Assembly (NCBI RefSeq): GCF_009935905.1
Contig: NZ_PREX01000012.1
Coordinates: 1-64,000, forward strand
Length of the DNA: 64,000 bases
Direction: 5' to 3'
Source: Alkalibacterium sp. MB6
GTDB taxonomy: Bacteria > Bacillota > Bacilli > Lactobacillales > Carnobacteriaceae_A
The notes beneath the pieces were generated by a model that was given only the letters and a program-made list of their open reading frames with translations, searched no databases and was not told the origin of the DNA. Position numbers and translations under genes: made by a program. Positions 17,105 through 25,525 of the stretch are shown one piece after another; position 1 is the first letter of the stretch; every line of letters begins with the position of its first letter.

Positions 17105-17908
17105 ATGAAGATTTCTTACGGTAACAGTCGTATGGATAAAAAGTGGAAAAACAACGAGGGTGAAATCCCTCAATACTATGTTGAGAATAACCATGAAGCG
17201 ATTATTGAGCCAGCGGTCTTCGACCTGGTCCAAAGTGAGTTAGAAAAGAGAAACCCTGCAAACAAACGTCACAGCGGTGTTCATATATTCTCTGGCAAGA
17301 TAAAATGTGGAGCATGTGGAAGCTGGTATGGTTCAAAGGTATGGCACTCAAATAGCAAGTACCGACGCACAGTCTGGCAATGCAACCACAAGTTCAACGG
17401 ACAGGAAAAATGCTCCACTCCCCACCTCGATGAAGATACAATAAAGGAACTCTTCGTGAAGGCTGCTAATAAGCTCCTGGAAGACAAGGATGAAATCATA
17501 GCAAACTTCGAATCCATGAAGGATGTTCTTTATGACACCGGTCCCTTAGAAACCAAACAGATCGAGCTTCAAAATGAAATGGAGATTGTCACTGAGCTGA
17601 TACAGCAATGCATAAACGAAAATGCCAATGTTGCCTTAGACCAAGGAGAATACCAAAGAAGATACGATGGCTTGGTACAGAGGTTTGGCACTACCAAAGA
17701 AGATTTAGAAAAAGTATCCCGGCAGATTAAGGGAAAAGTGACTAGACGCCAAACTTTAGCTGCTTTTCTCAATGAACTTAAGAAACAAGATGAATTGCTC
17801 ACAGATTTTGATCCACTCCTCTGGCACAGTTTGATTGAGCACGTGACAGTCAATAGCTCCGACGATATGAATTTTGTTTTCAAGAACGGAACAGAAATAA
17901 ATATCTAG
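17105..17908 (+). pseudogene. Truncated large serine recombinase (C-terminal part)
   Basis: The frame gives 267 aa. It starts in the end of the recombinase domain (GEIPQYYVENNHEAIIEPAVFDLVQ), continues with the zinc beta-ribbon (CGACG...CNHKFNGQEKCSTP, near residues 71-105) and ends in the coiled coil of large serine integrases. The N-terminal catalytic resolvase domain with its nucleophilic Ser is missing. The fragment has an ATG 8-9 bp after AAGGAGG, a site that belonged to whatever originally followed the DUF4406 gene, so it may still be translated as a DNA-binding fragment. It marks a deletion that removed most of the element. Confidence 0.88.
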
Positions 17909-17921
17909 CTCTTTACAGCGA

Positions 17922-17950
17922 AACAGCCCGCACCATGGCGAGCTGTTTTT
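17922..17950 (+). terminator. Rho-independent terminator after the recombinase remnant
   Basis: AACAGC (17922-17927) pairs with GCTGTT (17942-17947), with CGC/GCG inside and a run of five T at the end. Confidence 0.8.
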
Positions 17951-17976
17951 CTTCTATTAAGGCTCCACATTTCGTT

Positions 17977-18264
17977 CTAAAACAAATCGGGTCTTCTTTG
18001 TGAAAAGTAGTAAGGATGACTCTCAATAAAATCTAACCCCTTGGAATCACTGAATAATTCAGGTGTTCTATCTTCCCATCTTTCATTTTCTTTCCCGTTA
18101 AAGTATTTTCCTGTTGTAACCTTTGTGACTTCAATACTTCCGCCAGAGACACTCATTTCCAACTGATGACTGTTTTTTCCATAGCCATTATATGGCTCAT
18201 ATGAATGACTTATCCCATCAAATTCTCCTGCTCGAAGTGCATTTAAAACTTCCTCTCTTTTCAT
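17977..18264 (-). CDS. Hypothetical protein
   Basis: The product is 95 aa beginning MKREEVLNALRAGEFDGI, a soluble alpha/beta protein with no signal peptide or known motif. AGAAAGGATGG precedes the start. The aromatic C-terminus (SHPYYFSQRRPDLF) is unusual. It lies downstream of the membrane protein gene on the same strand and may be cotranscribed with it. Not recognised. Confidence 0.6.
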   Translation of the reverse strand: MKREEVLNALRAGEFDGISHSYEPYNGYGKNSHQLEMSVSGGSIEVTKVTTGKYFNGKENERWEDRTPELFSDSKGLDFIESHPYYFSQRRPDLF

Positions 18265-18321
18265 TTAACCATCCTTTCTGCCCTTTTTACGACAATTCAC
18301 TGTATGCTTATCCTTAGCAAT

Positions 18322-18762
18322 TTAAGCTGCTATTTTTGTATAAGGATTTACCCATGTTTGATGTTCGTCTAAACAATACCCTAAATTTCTTGCAACTTCT
18401 TTATTACTTGCCGAGGGGTTCCAACCTTCAGGGAGATTTCGAATATGGCCCCTGACATTGATTTCTACAATTGGAGCATTACTTGGAATGTTCGTAGGAG
18501 TTACTTCTGATATTGTTGGAGCAACATTATTTCTAGTTTTCAAACTATTTGCTAGGCCACCCTTAGTGTGTGTTGATTTGATGGCTGCTTCTATTGTAGC
18601 CTTGTTTTTTACAACAAGCACAATCGTCATCACTGAAAGTATAGCCACTGCCCCAATTGCTATTTCCTTCTTATGTTCTTTAGCTTTTTCAATAAAGCTT
18701 TTCTTTTTATTCTCATTTATGTTTCCGTCAATAGTATGGTTTGCTCTTGATTGAATATCCAT
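18322..18762 (-). CDS. Hypothetical single-pass membrane protein
   Basis: The product is 146 aa: a basic N-terminus (KKKSFIEKAKEHKKEIA), one membrane helix (IGAVAILSVMTIVLVVKNK, near residues 36-55), a Thr/Pro-rich linker and a C-terminal segment NLPEGWNPSASNKEVARNLGYCLDEHQTWVNPY. The ribosome site is GGAGGTGCAGAC. It is transcribed away from the XRE regulator at 18881, so the regulator may control it. Function unknown. Confidence 0.65.
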   Translation of the reverse strand: MDIQSRANHTIDGNINENKKKSFIEKAKEHKKEIAIGAVAILSVMTIVLVVKNKATIEAAIKSTHTKGGLANSLKTRNNVAPTISEVTPTNIPSNAPIVEINVRGHIRNLPEGWNPSASNKEVARNLGYCLDEHQTWVNPYTKIAA

Positions 18763-18825
18763 GTCTGCACCTCCACGATTTTCTACAGGTTCTTCTATAA
18801 CTAAATATTATCATTATGATTTATG

Positions 18826-18854
18826 TTGCACAAGACTTATAAATGACATATTAT
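18826..18854 (+). promoter_or_regulatory. SigA-type promoter of the XRE gene
   Basis: TTGCAC (18826-18831), 17 bp, TATTAT (18849-18854), 26 bp before the start codon. Confidence 0.7.
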
Positions 18855-18880
18855 ATACATTAGAGGAGGTGTTTTATCCC

Positions 18881-19525
18881 ATGGATGACTTAATGAGAAA
18901 AAAAGCGAACTACTGGAATGAAAGATTGAAAAAGTGCATGGATGCCGGAAAGTATACTCAATCCTCACTAGCAGAAGCATTAAATGCTAAATACGGAACT
19001 AGATATGGACAAAAGGCTGTTAGCGGATGGTTGAATATCGGAGCTGTCCATAAAAACGGAGAAGTTAGCTTTCCTAAGTTTGATACCCTAGTTCTTATTG
19101 CTGATTTCTTTAATGTAGATATTGGTTACCTAACTGGTGAAACTGATGAAATTTCATTTTCGTTAGAGAAAGCATGTAATTACACTGGCCTAAGTGGTGA
19201 TGCTTTGAAAGCCATTATGGAAATTACACATCCCGAAAATGATATCAGCTACATGTGGGAAGATAATAGAAAGTCTTTAAATGCATTTCTTACCGCTGAG
19301 GGGTTCTCCAATTTTTTTAACAGCCTTCATGATCTTTATCTTACATCAATGATGCCGAAACGAGAGAATCGATTATTTGAAGACATGGATAGCGCAATTG
19401 ATTACATGCGTGATTTGGAGTATCGAGGTAAAATTGAACGGTATGAATTGAATGAAGCTCTGGTAATGTTGATAAATGAAATCTATCCTAACCCACCACA
19501 AGCAGACCTTACGATAAAAGAGTGA
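18881..19525 (+). CDS. XRE-family regulator with long C-terminal domain
   Basis: The product is 214 aa. The N-terminal helix-turn-helix (KYTQSSLAEALNAKYGTRYGQKAVSGWLNIG...FPKFDTLVLIADFFNVDIGYLTGETDE) is Cro/C1-like and typical of phage-type repressors. The C-terminal 120 residues are helical and unrecognised. ATG 18881 is used because GAGGAGGTG precedes it; an upstream open frame has no ribosome site. It is divergent from the membrane protein at 18322-18762 and is the likely regulator of this small cassette. Confidence 0.82.
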   Translation: MDDLMRKKANYWNERLKKCMDAGKYTQSSLAEALNAKYGTRYGQKAVSGWLNIGAVHKNGEVSFPKFDTLVLIADFFNVDIGYLTGETDEISFSLEKACNYTGLSGDALKAIMEITHPENDISYMWEDNRKSLNAFLTAEGFSNFFNSLHDLYLTSMMPKRENRLFEDMDSAIDYMRDLEYRGKIERYELNEALVMLINEIYPNPPQADLTIKE

Positions 19526-19543
19526 ATGCAATAAAATGTTATA

Positions 19544-19575
19544 AGGCCTCACCAATACCTAATCTGGTGAGACCT
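19544..19575. terminator. Shared hairpin between convergent genes
   Basis: AGGCCTCACCA (19544-19554) against TGGTGAGACCT (19565-19575), one mismatch, between the XRE gene and the TIR-like gene that converge here. No strong T tract on either side, so termination is weakly supported. Confidence 0.45.
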
Positions 19576-19580
19576 ACCTG

Positions 19581-21194
19581 CTAATCTAAATCACACTCAA
19601 TTACACCTGATAATTCTCCGCTGGAATGCTGCGATTTTACAGAGTAAGTGAGGCTTATTTTATTAGTCTTTGCTTTTACCAATAGTGATGGGCCTAACCA
19701 TTTTTTCTCCTTGGGTCTTAAATCATTAATATCAAATTCAACTTCATTTCTACTGCTATTTATAGGTGATGCAATGAATTTTTGAATTTCTCTCTCGTAG
19801 TCTTCACTATCATAATTTGGTGATGTACTTCCCATCATTGAGATCGTAGTTTTTTGCATATGACTCAAGCTTTCATTAAGATCATAGGTTATGTCTGAAT
19901 CATACTTAATATCACTTGTCTCAGGCATAATCAGAAGTCCTTTAATAACGCCCGTTTCGAAAATGATTCCTTCAAGACCAATTAGATCTTTATTAATCAG
20001 TTCAGAAGAAGGTACCATAATTTCTACAGAATCGTTATTAACCTTAATCGAAACTGTTATATCCCTATCTGCTTGTGCCGATGAATTATAAATTGCTAGA
20101 GGAATTAAGTGCGTGCCTTCAAAGGTTTGAACATAAGAATCTATGATGGAGATTTTTAACATTATGTAATCTAACTCTGAAATTTTTGCATGCTTATTCT
20201 TTTCATCCTTTGTCCCAATGTATTCATTAGACTGACCATACAAAAAATCAGCTTTTCGTTTTAGCTCTCCTAAATAAAAGAAATCATCACCTAAGGCAAT
20301 ATCAAACCAGTCTTTTGCGTTACTAATCATTCGTTCTTTAGATTCATCTTCAACTACTACTGGCGCAGGTGATCCGAACGCCTTAATTAGTTCATTATTA
20401 AATTTGGGAATTTTTACTCCATTTGGAAGTGTAATTTGTTTTTCCTCATTTATTTCAACTGTTTGAGGCTCAAATTGCAATTCCTCTGGTGGAGCAAGAT
20501 TTATTTTTTCAATTTCCTCTATCAAATTTTCACATATTGAAAGCAGTCTCTTTCGTTCTTCTTTATACCCTTCTGAATTTTTAACCTCCAAGGGCATTAG
20601 TTGTTTAGATAAGCTTTTCATCTCAAAATCGTATGCACCAACAATTAGGTTTGTAAGACCATTTTTCACTCTTTTCCCATTCTCTTGTATGTTCATTACA
20701 GTAGCTGCAATAATTTCTCTTAATCTCTTTTTAACTTCGGGCTTCTCTCCGTTTTTTAGAGAATATGGGGTTAATCTCCTTTGTCTTATGTCAAAAGGTA
20801 ATTCTTCAATTTCACCAAAATCTGTATTTAAAATACAGATAACATTTTCCCACCCCAGAGAACGAGCTGCATACCCTAATTCTAGGAGCACATTGGGATT
20901 AGGAGATGTTTTCCTCGCATCTGTAGGATTCCCATTTTCATCAATAGAGTAGTATTTATTGATAATACTTACATCGGCAACAAATATGTCACACTCATCA
21001 ATTTTGGAAAAAATCGTTTGTGTGATATCAGGGGTGCCAAATTCTCCCATAGTATCCCTGTCAGCAATTATTTCTATTGTATTTCTCATCGCCTTTACTG
21101 CTGCATCAACACTATCTTGTATCAAATATCTAGTTTGGCTTCCTGGTAAATCAGATTGCCATGAGTAAAATATTTTTATTTCAGATGAACCCAT
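19581..21194 (-). CDS. TIR-like domain protein, putative defence effector
   Basis: The product is 537 aa. Residues 6-150 form a TIR / nucleotide-processing Rossmann-like domain: KIFYSWQSDLPGSQTRYLI, EIIADRDTMGEFG, CDIFVADVSII, and PNPNVLLELGYA with Glu105 at the place of the catalytic glutamate of TIR and deoxyribosyltransferase-like enzymes. The remaining 380 residues are unrecognised and end in a strand-rich region. TIR-type effectors deplete NAD or make signal nucleotides in anti-phage systems; activity here is inferred. The start ATG 21194 has AAGGAGGAAGG upstream. It lies 30 bp after the helical gene at 21225, probably as a two-gene unit. Confidence 0.7.
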   Translation of the reverse strand: MGSSEIKIFYSWQSDLPGSQTRYLIQDSVDAAVKAMRNTIEIIADRDTMGEFGTPDITQTIFSKIDECDIFVADVSIINKYYSIDENGNPTDARKTSPNPNVLLELGYAARSLGWENVICILNTDFGEIEELPFDIRQRRLTPYSLKNGEKPEVKKRLREIIAATVMNIQENGKRVKNGLTNLIVGAYDFEMKSLSKQLMPLEVKNSEGYKEERKRLLSICENLIEEIEKINLAPPEELQFEPQTVEINEEKQITLPNGVKIPKFNNELIKAFGSPAPVVVEDESKERMISNAKDWFDIALGDDFFYLGELKRKADFLYGQSNEYIGTKDEKNKHAKISELDYIMLKISIIDSYVQTFEGTHLIPLAIYNSSAQADRDITVSIKVNNDSVEIMVPSSELINKDLIGLEGIIFETGVIKGLLIMPETSDIKYDSDITYDLNESLSHMQKTTISMMGSTSPNYDSEDYEREIQKFIASPINSSRNEVEFDINDLRPKEKKWLGPSLLVKAKTNKISLTYSVKSQHSSGELSGVIECDLD

Positions 21195-21224
21195 CAAACC
21201 TTCCTCCTTTTCTTGTTTATTAAT

Positions 21225-21848
21225 CTACTGAGCATCAATTCTATTTTTTGATTCTACAACCGGAATAGTCAACTTAAATTGAAATTTGACAAAGTAAATA
21301 AAAGCTTCTGCACACTCTTGTAACACAGAATCCAACTCGTCGCGAATTGGATGACCCACATTAATATCTAAAATATTAGGTTCCTTCACTGATACCGATG
21401 CGTAGAATGCCTTTTCGGAATAATGAATAAACCCTGAAGCAGCTTTATACACAGAATCAAACCTCTTGTCAATTTTAGACAATTTTTTTCTAAGGTAGAA
21501 GTCCGTCATCTGATTACCATCTTTAGCTTTCATTTTATTTATTTGCTTTCCATCCCCATAAACACTTCGACTAATCTCAGACTGATTCTCGGCAACATAA
21601 AGAGCGTACGTTCTCAAACAATTATCTATCTGAACTCTCAATAATATGCCTGCGCTAGTTAGATTTCTTTTTTCTAACATATCTATAAAGCCATCGATAA
21701 GCCTTATGCATTTATCTAGTATGCTAACGGTATAAAAATCATCTTCATATAAGGTTTGCCCTATGACGTTTGCAGCAAGTTGAATCCCTTCTTTTCGAAG
21801 CCTTTGTAACTCTTTCTCTACTCTTAAAAACCAATCTTGATAAGACAT
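21225..21848 (-). CDS. Hypothetical helical protein paired with the TIR-like gene
   Basis: The product is 207 aa, almost entirely helical (WFLRVEKELQRLRKEG, SILDKCIRLIDGFIDMLEKRNLTSAGILLRVQIDNCLRTYAL, KKLSKIDKRFDSVYKAASGFIHYSEKAFYASV). The LLRVQIDNCLR helix and the GFIHYS segment recall DUF5677/AbiV-like helical proteins, but I cannot prove a family. ATG 21848 fits AAGGTGGTAAAT. It heads a probable operon with the TIR-like gene, so it may be a sensor or regulator for it. Confidence 0.55.
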   Translation of the reverse strand: MSYQDWFLRVEKELQRLRKEGIQLAANVIGQTLYEDDFYTVSILDKCIRLIDGFIDMLEKRNLTSAGILLRVQIDNCLRTYALYVAENQSEISRSVYGDGKQINKMKAKDGNQMTDFYLRKKLSKIDKRFDSVYKAASGFIHYSEKAFYASVSVKEPNILDINVGHPIRDELDSVLQECAEAFIYFVKFQFKLTIPVVESKNRIDAQ

Positions 21849-21980
21849 ATTTACCACCTTCCTGCAGCTTTATCTTTAATACAGAACTATCAGCTCTAAA
21901 TGTAAGGTAAAATTTATATAAAAATAACCGGCTTATCCCGGCTCTATAAAATGCATACTCCTTTTTGGCTCTGCATACCC

Positions 21981-22706
21981 CTATACATAGCAACAATGAG
22001 GTTCATTAAATTGTATCAATTTCTGAATGATTCTCTCGTATACAGTAAACCCTTTTTGATTTTCTTTTCCTTGAAGTACAATTTGAGTCATTAACTTTGA
22101 AACGGCTTGAGGTGTATAGAATTCCCCTGCTTTTTTACCTGAATCAGATGCAAACTGGCCAATTAGGTATTCATAGGCATCCCCTAGAACGTCTCCTTGA
22201 TGAGCCATGTCTAACGTTGCCAATTCTTTCATTACAGCAGAAATCGTTTCATTTTGTTTTTGAGCAGATGCGCCTAGTTTTCTTGAATATAAATCGATAT
22301 CTTCAAATAAATTTTCAAACAAATCACTGCTTTGCTCAATATTTCTAAAACCTTGTGCTAAATCTTCCAACTGAAACTTACCCTTATAGATATTGCGCAT
22401 TAAAGCAGTATAGGTTAAATGCGGTTCCAGGGAATAAGAGAAGTCAAAGTTTAATTCGTATAAAAGATCATCTTTTACTTCCGGATCATTATAGGCTTTC
22501 TCATATACTTCTTGTGCTTGAATCAGTCCTTCTACGTCTTCTTCCAATAATTCTGCAGCGTGGTGTAGCATGTTATCCGATAAGTACTTGTAAAAAATGA
22601 GTCCTAGCATGTAATTTTTATATTCACTTGCATCCATTTTGGAACGCAAAATGTCCGCACTATTCCAAAGTATTTGATAAATTGATTTTGTACTTTCTTT
22701 TGCCAT
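21981..22706 (-). pseudogene. Truncated second HsdM (N-terminal fragment)
   Basis: The frame gives 241 aa. It starts as a normal HsdM (SIYQILWNSADILRSKMDASEYKNYMLGLIFYKYLS) and reaches GEFYTPQAVSKLMTQIVLQGKENQKGFTVY. There an intact protein would enter the SAM motif DPAxGSGSL; instead it runs into ERIIQKLIQFNEPHCCYV and stops. The methylase is therefore dead. It differs clearly from the intact HsdM at 6385-7932 and belongs to another type I family. No S or R gene remains next to it. It is the scar of a lost restriction system. Confidence 0.88.
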
Positions 22707-22821
22707 TTATCTTTTGCTCCTTCTACATCTTTATATGAATTTCGTATATATTTGTAATACTAAAAAATGAAATCACCTTTCCATTTTAACAGAGATTCTA
22801 GAAGTTATCGAAAATATTTTA

Positions 22822-23607
22822 TCACTGTAGAATATGACACATATCTTTTACTTTTAAAATTAAATCAATCAGTTCGTTACTATCTTCGTACAAGCTTTCT
22901 TGAGAGTGAGCAGTATGATTCCTTAAATTTTCTAGTTTCTTAAAGAAACCTTTAAACTCTTTCTTTGAAACAAATTGTAATTCACTAAACAATTCGTCAC
23001 TTTTTCTTAAAATAGTCCCTTTATCACACAGTTGAGTACTGTCAATTAGCTCTAATGCTTCATTTTTTTTATATCTTTTGTTATATAAAGTTTGCGCTGT
23101 CTCTAATCGGTCTTTAGATAAATATTTTTTCCACTTGTTTTCGGGATACATTTCTTTAATTTTGGAAGTTATTTGCATTTCTAACAGGGAAATATAGCTG
23201 AAGATCAACATTCTCATAGGCTGCTTATGGAGATCAGCCACTGTAACTATTCTAGTTATCTTGTTGTGTTCCAAAATAAACATTCTCTTCTTATTATTTT
23301 CTTTAAATACTTCTATTAATTTAATCAATGATGTAGAATCAGAGAGCAATTCGTCCGTAGAAAATTCTACATAATGGTCTTTTACTTTACCAGTAGATAA
23401 AGAATTGTTTTCAATATATCCTATAATTGCGCCATTCTCATCGGCAACTCCATATATATCGAAGTCTTTATCATTCATCATATTAGCTACTAAGTCCACG
23501 TTTTCATTAATCGAACATGTATTAATGTTTTCTGATAAAACACTTATATTTAAAAAGTTTTCGAATATTAAATTTAGACTGTTAAAATTATCATAAGTAA
23601 AATCCAT
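22822..23607 (-). CDS. CBS-domain protein with HEPN-like RNase motif
   Basis: The product is 261 aa. Residues 35-70 (VDLVANMMNDKDFDIYGVADENGAIIGYIENNSL) and about 85-125 form a CBS pair, the adenosyl-ligand sensor fold. The C-terminal half is helical and carries RNHTAH at residues 229-234, an R-x4-H motif as in HEPN RNases. In known HEPN toxins and CRISPR RNases that motif cuts RNA. A ligand-gated RNase toxin is the natural inference. No antitoxin gene is adjacent, so the CBS pair may be the control. ATG 23607 fits the AAAGG site. Confidence 0.7.
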   Translation of the reverse strand: MDFTYDNFNSLNLIFENFLNISVLSENINTCSINENVDLVANMMNDKDFDIYGVADENGAIIGYIENNSLSTGKVKDHYVEFSTDELLSDSTSLIKLIEVFKENNKKRMFILEHNKITRIVTVADLHKQPMRMLIFSYISLLEMQITSKIKEMYPENKWKKYLSKDRLETAQTLYNKRYKKNEALELIDSTQLCDKGTILRKSDELFSELQFVSKKEFKGFFKKLENLRNHTAHSQESLYEDSNELIDLILKVKDMCHILQ

Positions 23608-23769
23608 TCTTAACATCCTTTACAATATATTTGATTTGCGCAAGTATAATTCGACAGTTATCTTTAGTCCAATTATCATTTCGCTGGTTTATAGGAAGGC
23701 AAACTGTATGAGAACTACGTATAAAGCTTACTATTTGCTAAATATTCTCCTCCATATCATCACCTCTCC

Positions 23770-25383
23770 TTACTTCACTTTCCCCAATTCATCAACGAAA
23801 GCAGGTCTTCTTTTATACTCTATTAGAAACTCGTTAATGAGTGCTGTCTTTTCTTCTTGACCGATATTCTTTCCGTAATCTTTGATGAGTTTGCATAGTT
23901 CTTTGTATTCTTTGCGGTTAGAGGCATGAGAGGCTTTGATTCTTAATAATTCGGTGTATCGTTCTTTCGTCTCTTCGGGATACTTAGGATACAAGCTATC
24001 AAAAAATGTAAGGATATAGGACGGACGACTTGTGGCGTATTCAAGCATGGCTTCAGCGTCTTCTTCGGATTGGATTAACTCAATATAAGCCTGTTGGGTT
24101 GCCCAATTTTCTTCTGCGTTTTGAAGTGCGTCTTTTACTTCTTGATACAAGGTATCGTGATCATCCGTTAAGTTTTTTAAGTCCGTATAGTAAGAAAAGT
24201 CGCCGGCTATAAGTAAGTCAAAGGCTAGCTGTTTCTGTTCTTCTACTCTACCTAACTTTTTATTCGCTTCGTATCTGTAAAGCTTCCATGTTTTCGCTCT
24301 ACCGGGGTACTCTTCCTCTTGTTCAGCCTGTAACGCTTGTTCTATTAATTCTTCATATTTGCCTTCTTCAACTAGTAAGTCCATATAGTTTTCTTTTATC
24401 GATGTGTAGTCTAAATTCTTTATTAAGAAAAGTCTGAGCGTGTTTTTCGACTCATGTTTTTTTATGATTTCATATTTGAGTGTGACGTATTGTTCCGCAG
24501 CATAAGAACTCGATTCTTTTATTTTGGTATCGATGTAAGCTAGTATGTTGCTTTTCAATTTGTCATCATCTAACCAAGTCAAGAAGGCTCTTATGGCATT
24601 GACCTTCACGTCATCCCAATCATCTAACTCTTTACTGTTTACAGTTTTCAATAGCGCATCGACTATTTTATGCTTTGTTTTAGAGTTGATGTGGCGATAA
24701 TCCCTTGCTTTATTTTCCATAGCATCAATCGTGTCGTCTATGAGTAAGCTGGTATATCCACCCGAGTCATCCGAGTAAGTTAAGGAGCCAACGACTTTCT
24801 TTAGTAAGAAAAACTGTAAGTGAAAGGTTTCTATTGCATCTTCAACGTTATCAATTAAACGGAGCGCTTGAGAGAGAGCTTCTATAAAATCATACATGTC
24901 ATTATAGTGAATGAAGTTCCTATACCCTTTATAATCTTTGATCGTAGAGGTAATAAGCAATTTAATGTCTTTAGGGTCCTGCTTTCTATACCGCATATCC
25001 AACTCGTGTAATATGACAGGGTGCTCGATTGCCAAGTCTAAAAGAAGTGAAACGAGTTCTTCTTTTTCTAATTTCGATAAAATCGTCTCTATAGAATTGT
25101 CGTCTGTTACATCTTCTGACATATTCTTAATAGCATATAATGCGGCCACTTGGTGCTTACAAATGGGTCCACCGTCATATGGACAATTACAGTGCGACTC
25201 TAAAATGGACTTATTTTGACTTAATGTCACGTGAACCGTATAGGTTTGACTTCCGACAACGGTTAGTCTGTAGTTATTTTCAGAGAGTTCTTCTTTATGT
25301 TCCACAAGCCCTTCCAGATAATAATCAAATCCTCGTTGCAAAATAGTTGGATCGATTCGCTGTTCGAAATTATTTAGATTCAT
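23770..25383 (-). CDS. SWIM zinc-finger protein
   Basis: The product is 537 aa. The SWIM finger is visible at Cys65, Cys67, Cys75 and His77 (CNCPYDGGPICKH), after an N-terminal domain typical of SWIM proteins (RGFDYYLEGLV). The rest is an all-helical repeat region (TPR/HEAT-like, from about 100 to 530). Family members occur next to SNF2 helicases or alone in Firmicutes and are thought to bind DNA or protein; no helicase is present here. ATG 25383 fits CGGAGGTG. Confidence 0.85.
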   Translation of the reverse strand: MNLNNFEQRIDPTILQRGFDYYLEGLVEHKEELSENNYRLTVVGSQTYTVHVTLSQNKSILESHCNCPYDGGPICKHQVAALYAIKNMSEDVTDDNSIETILSKLEKEELVSLLLDLAIEHPVILHELDMRYRKQDPKDIKLLITSTIKDYKGYRNFIHYNDMYDFIEALSQALRLIDNVEDAIETFHLQFFLLKKVVGSLTYSDDSGGYTSLLIDDTIDAMENKARDYRHINSKTKHKIVDALLKTVNSKELDDWDDVKVNAIRAFLTWLDDDKLKSNILAYIDTKIKESSSYAAEQYVTLKYEIIKKHESKNTLRLFLIKNLDYTSIKENYMDLLVEEGKYEELIEQALQAEQEEEYPGRAKTWKLYRYEANKKLGRVEEQKQLAFDLLIAGDFSYYTDLKNLTDDHDTLYQEVKDALQNAEENWATQQAYIELIQSEEDAEAMLEYATSRPSYILTFFDSLYPKYPEETKERYTELLRIKASHASNRKEYKELCKLIKDYGKNIGQEEKTALINEFLIEYKRRPAFVDELGKVK

Positions 25384-25525
25384 TCTCAAGCACCTCCGAT
25401 GATAGTTAACTTAATTATAAAGCTTAAGAGACTTTAAAACTACATTAAAGGATAGTTCGAAAAAGTTTAGAGAAAAAAATGCTTTTAGCCTTCTTTGGGT
25501 AATATATATAATAGGAGGTTTTTAT

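Noticed and set aside
21745-21996. 83-aa minus-strand frame between the helical gene and broken hsdM
   Set aside because: Overlaps the start of the gene at 21225-21848 and has no ribosome site or recognisable sequence.
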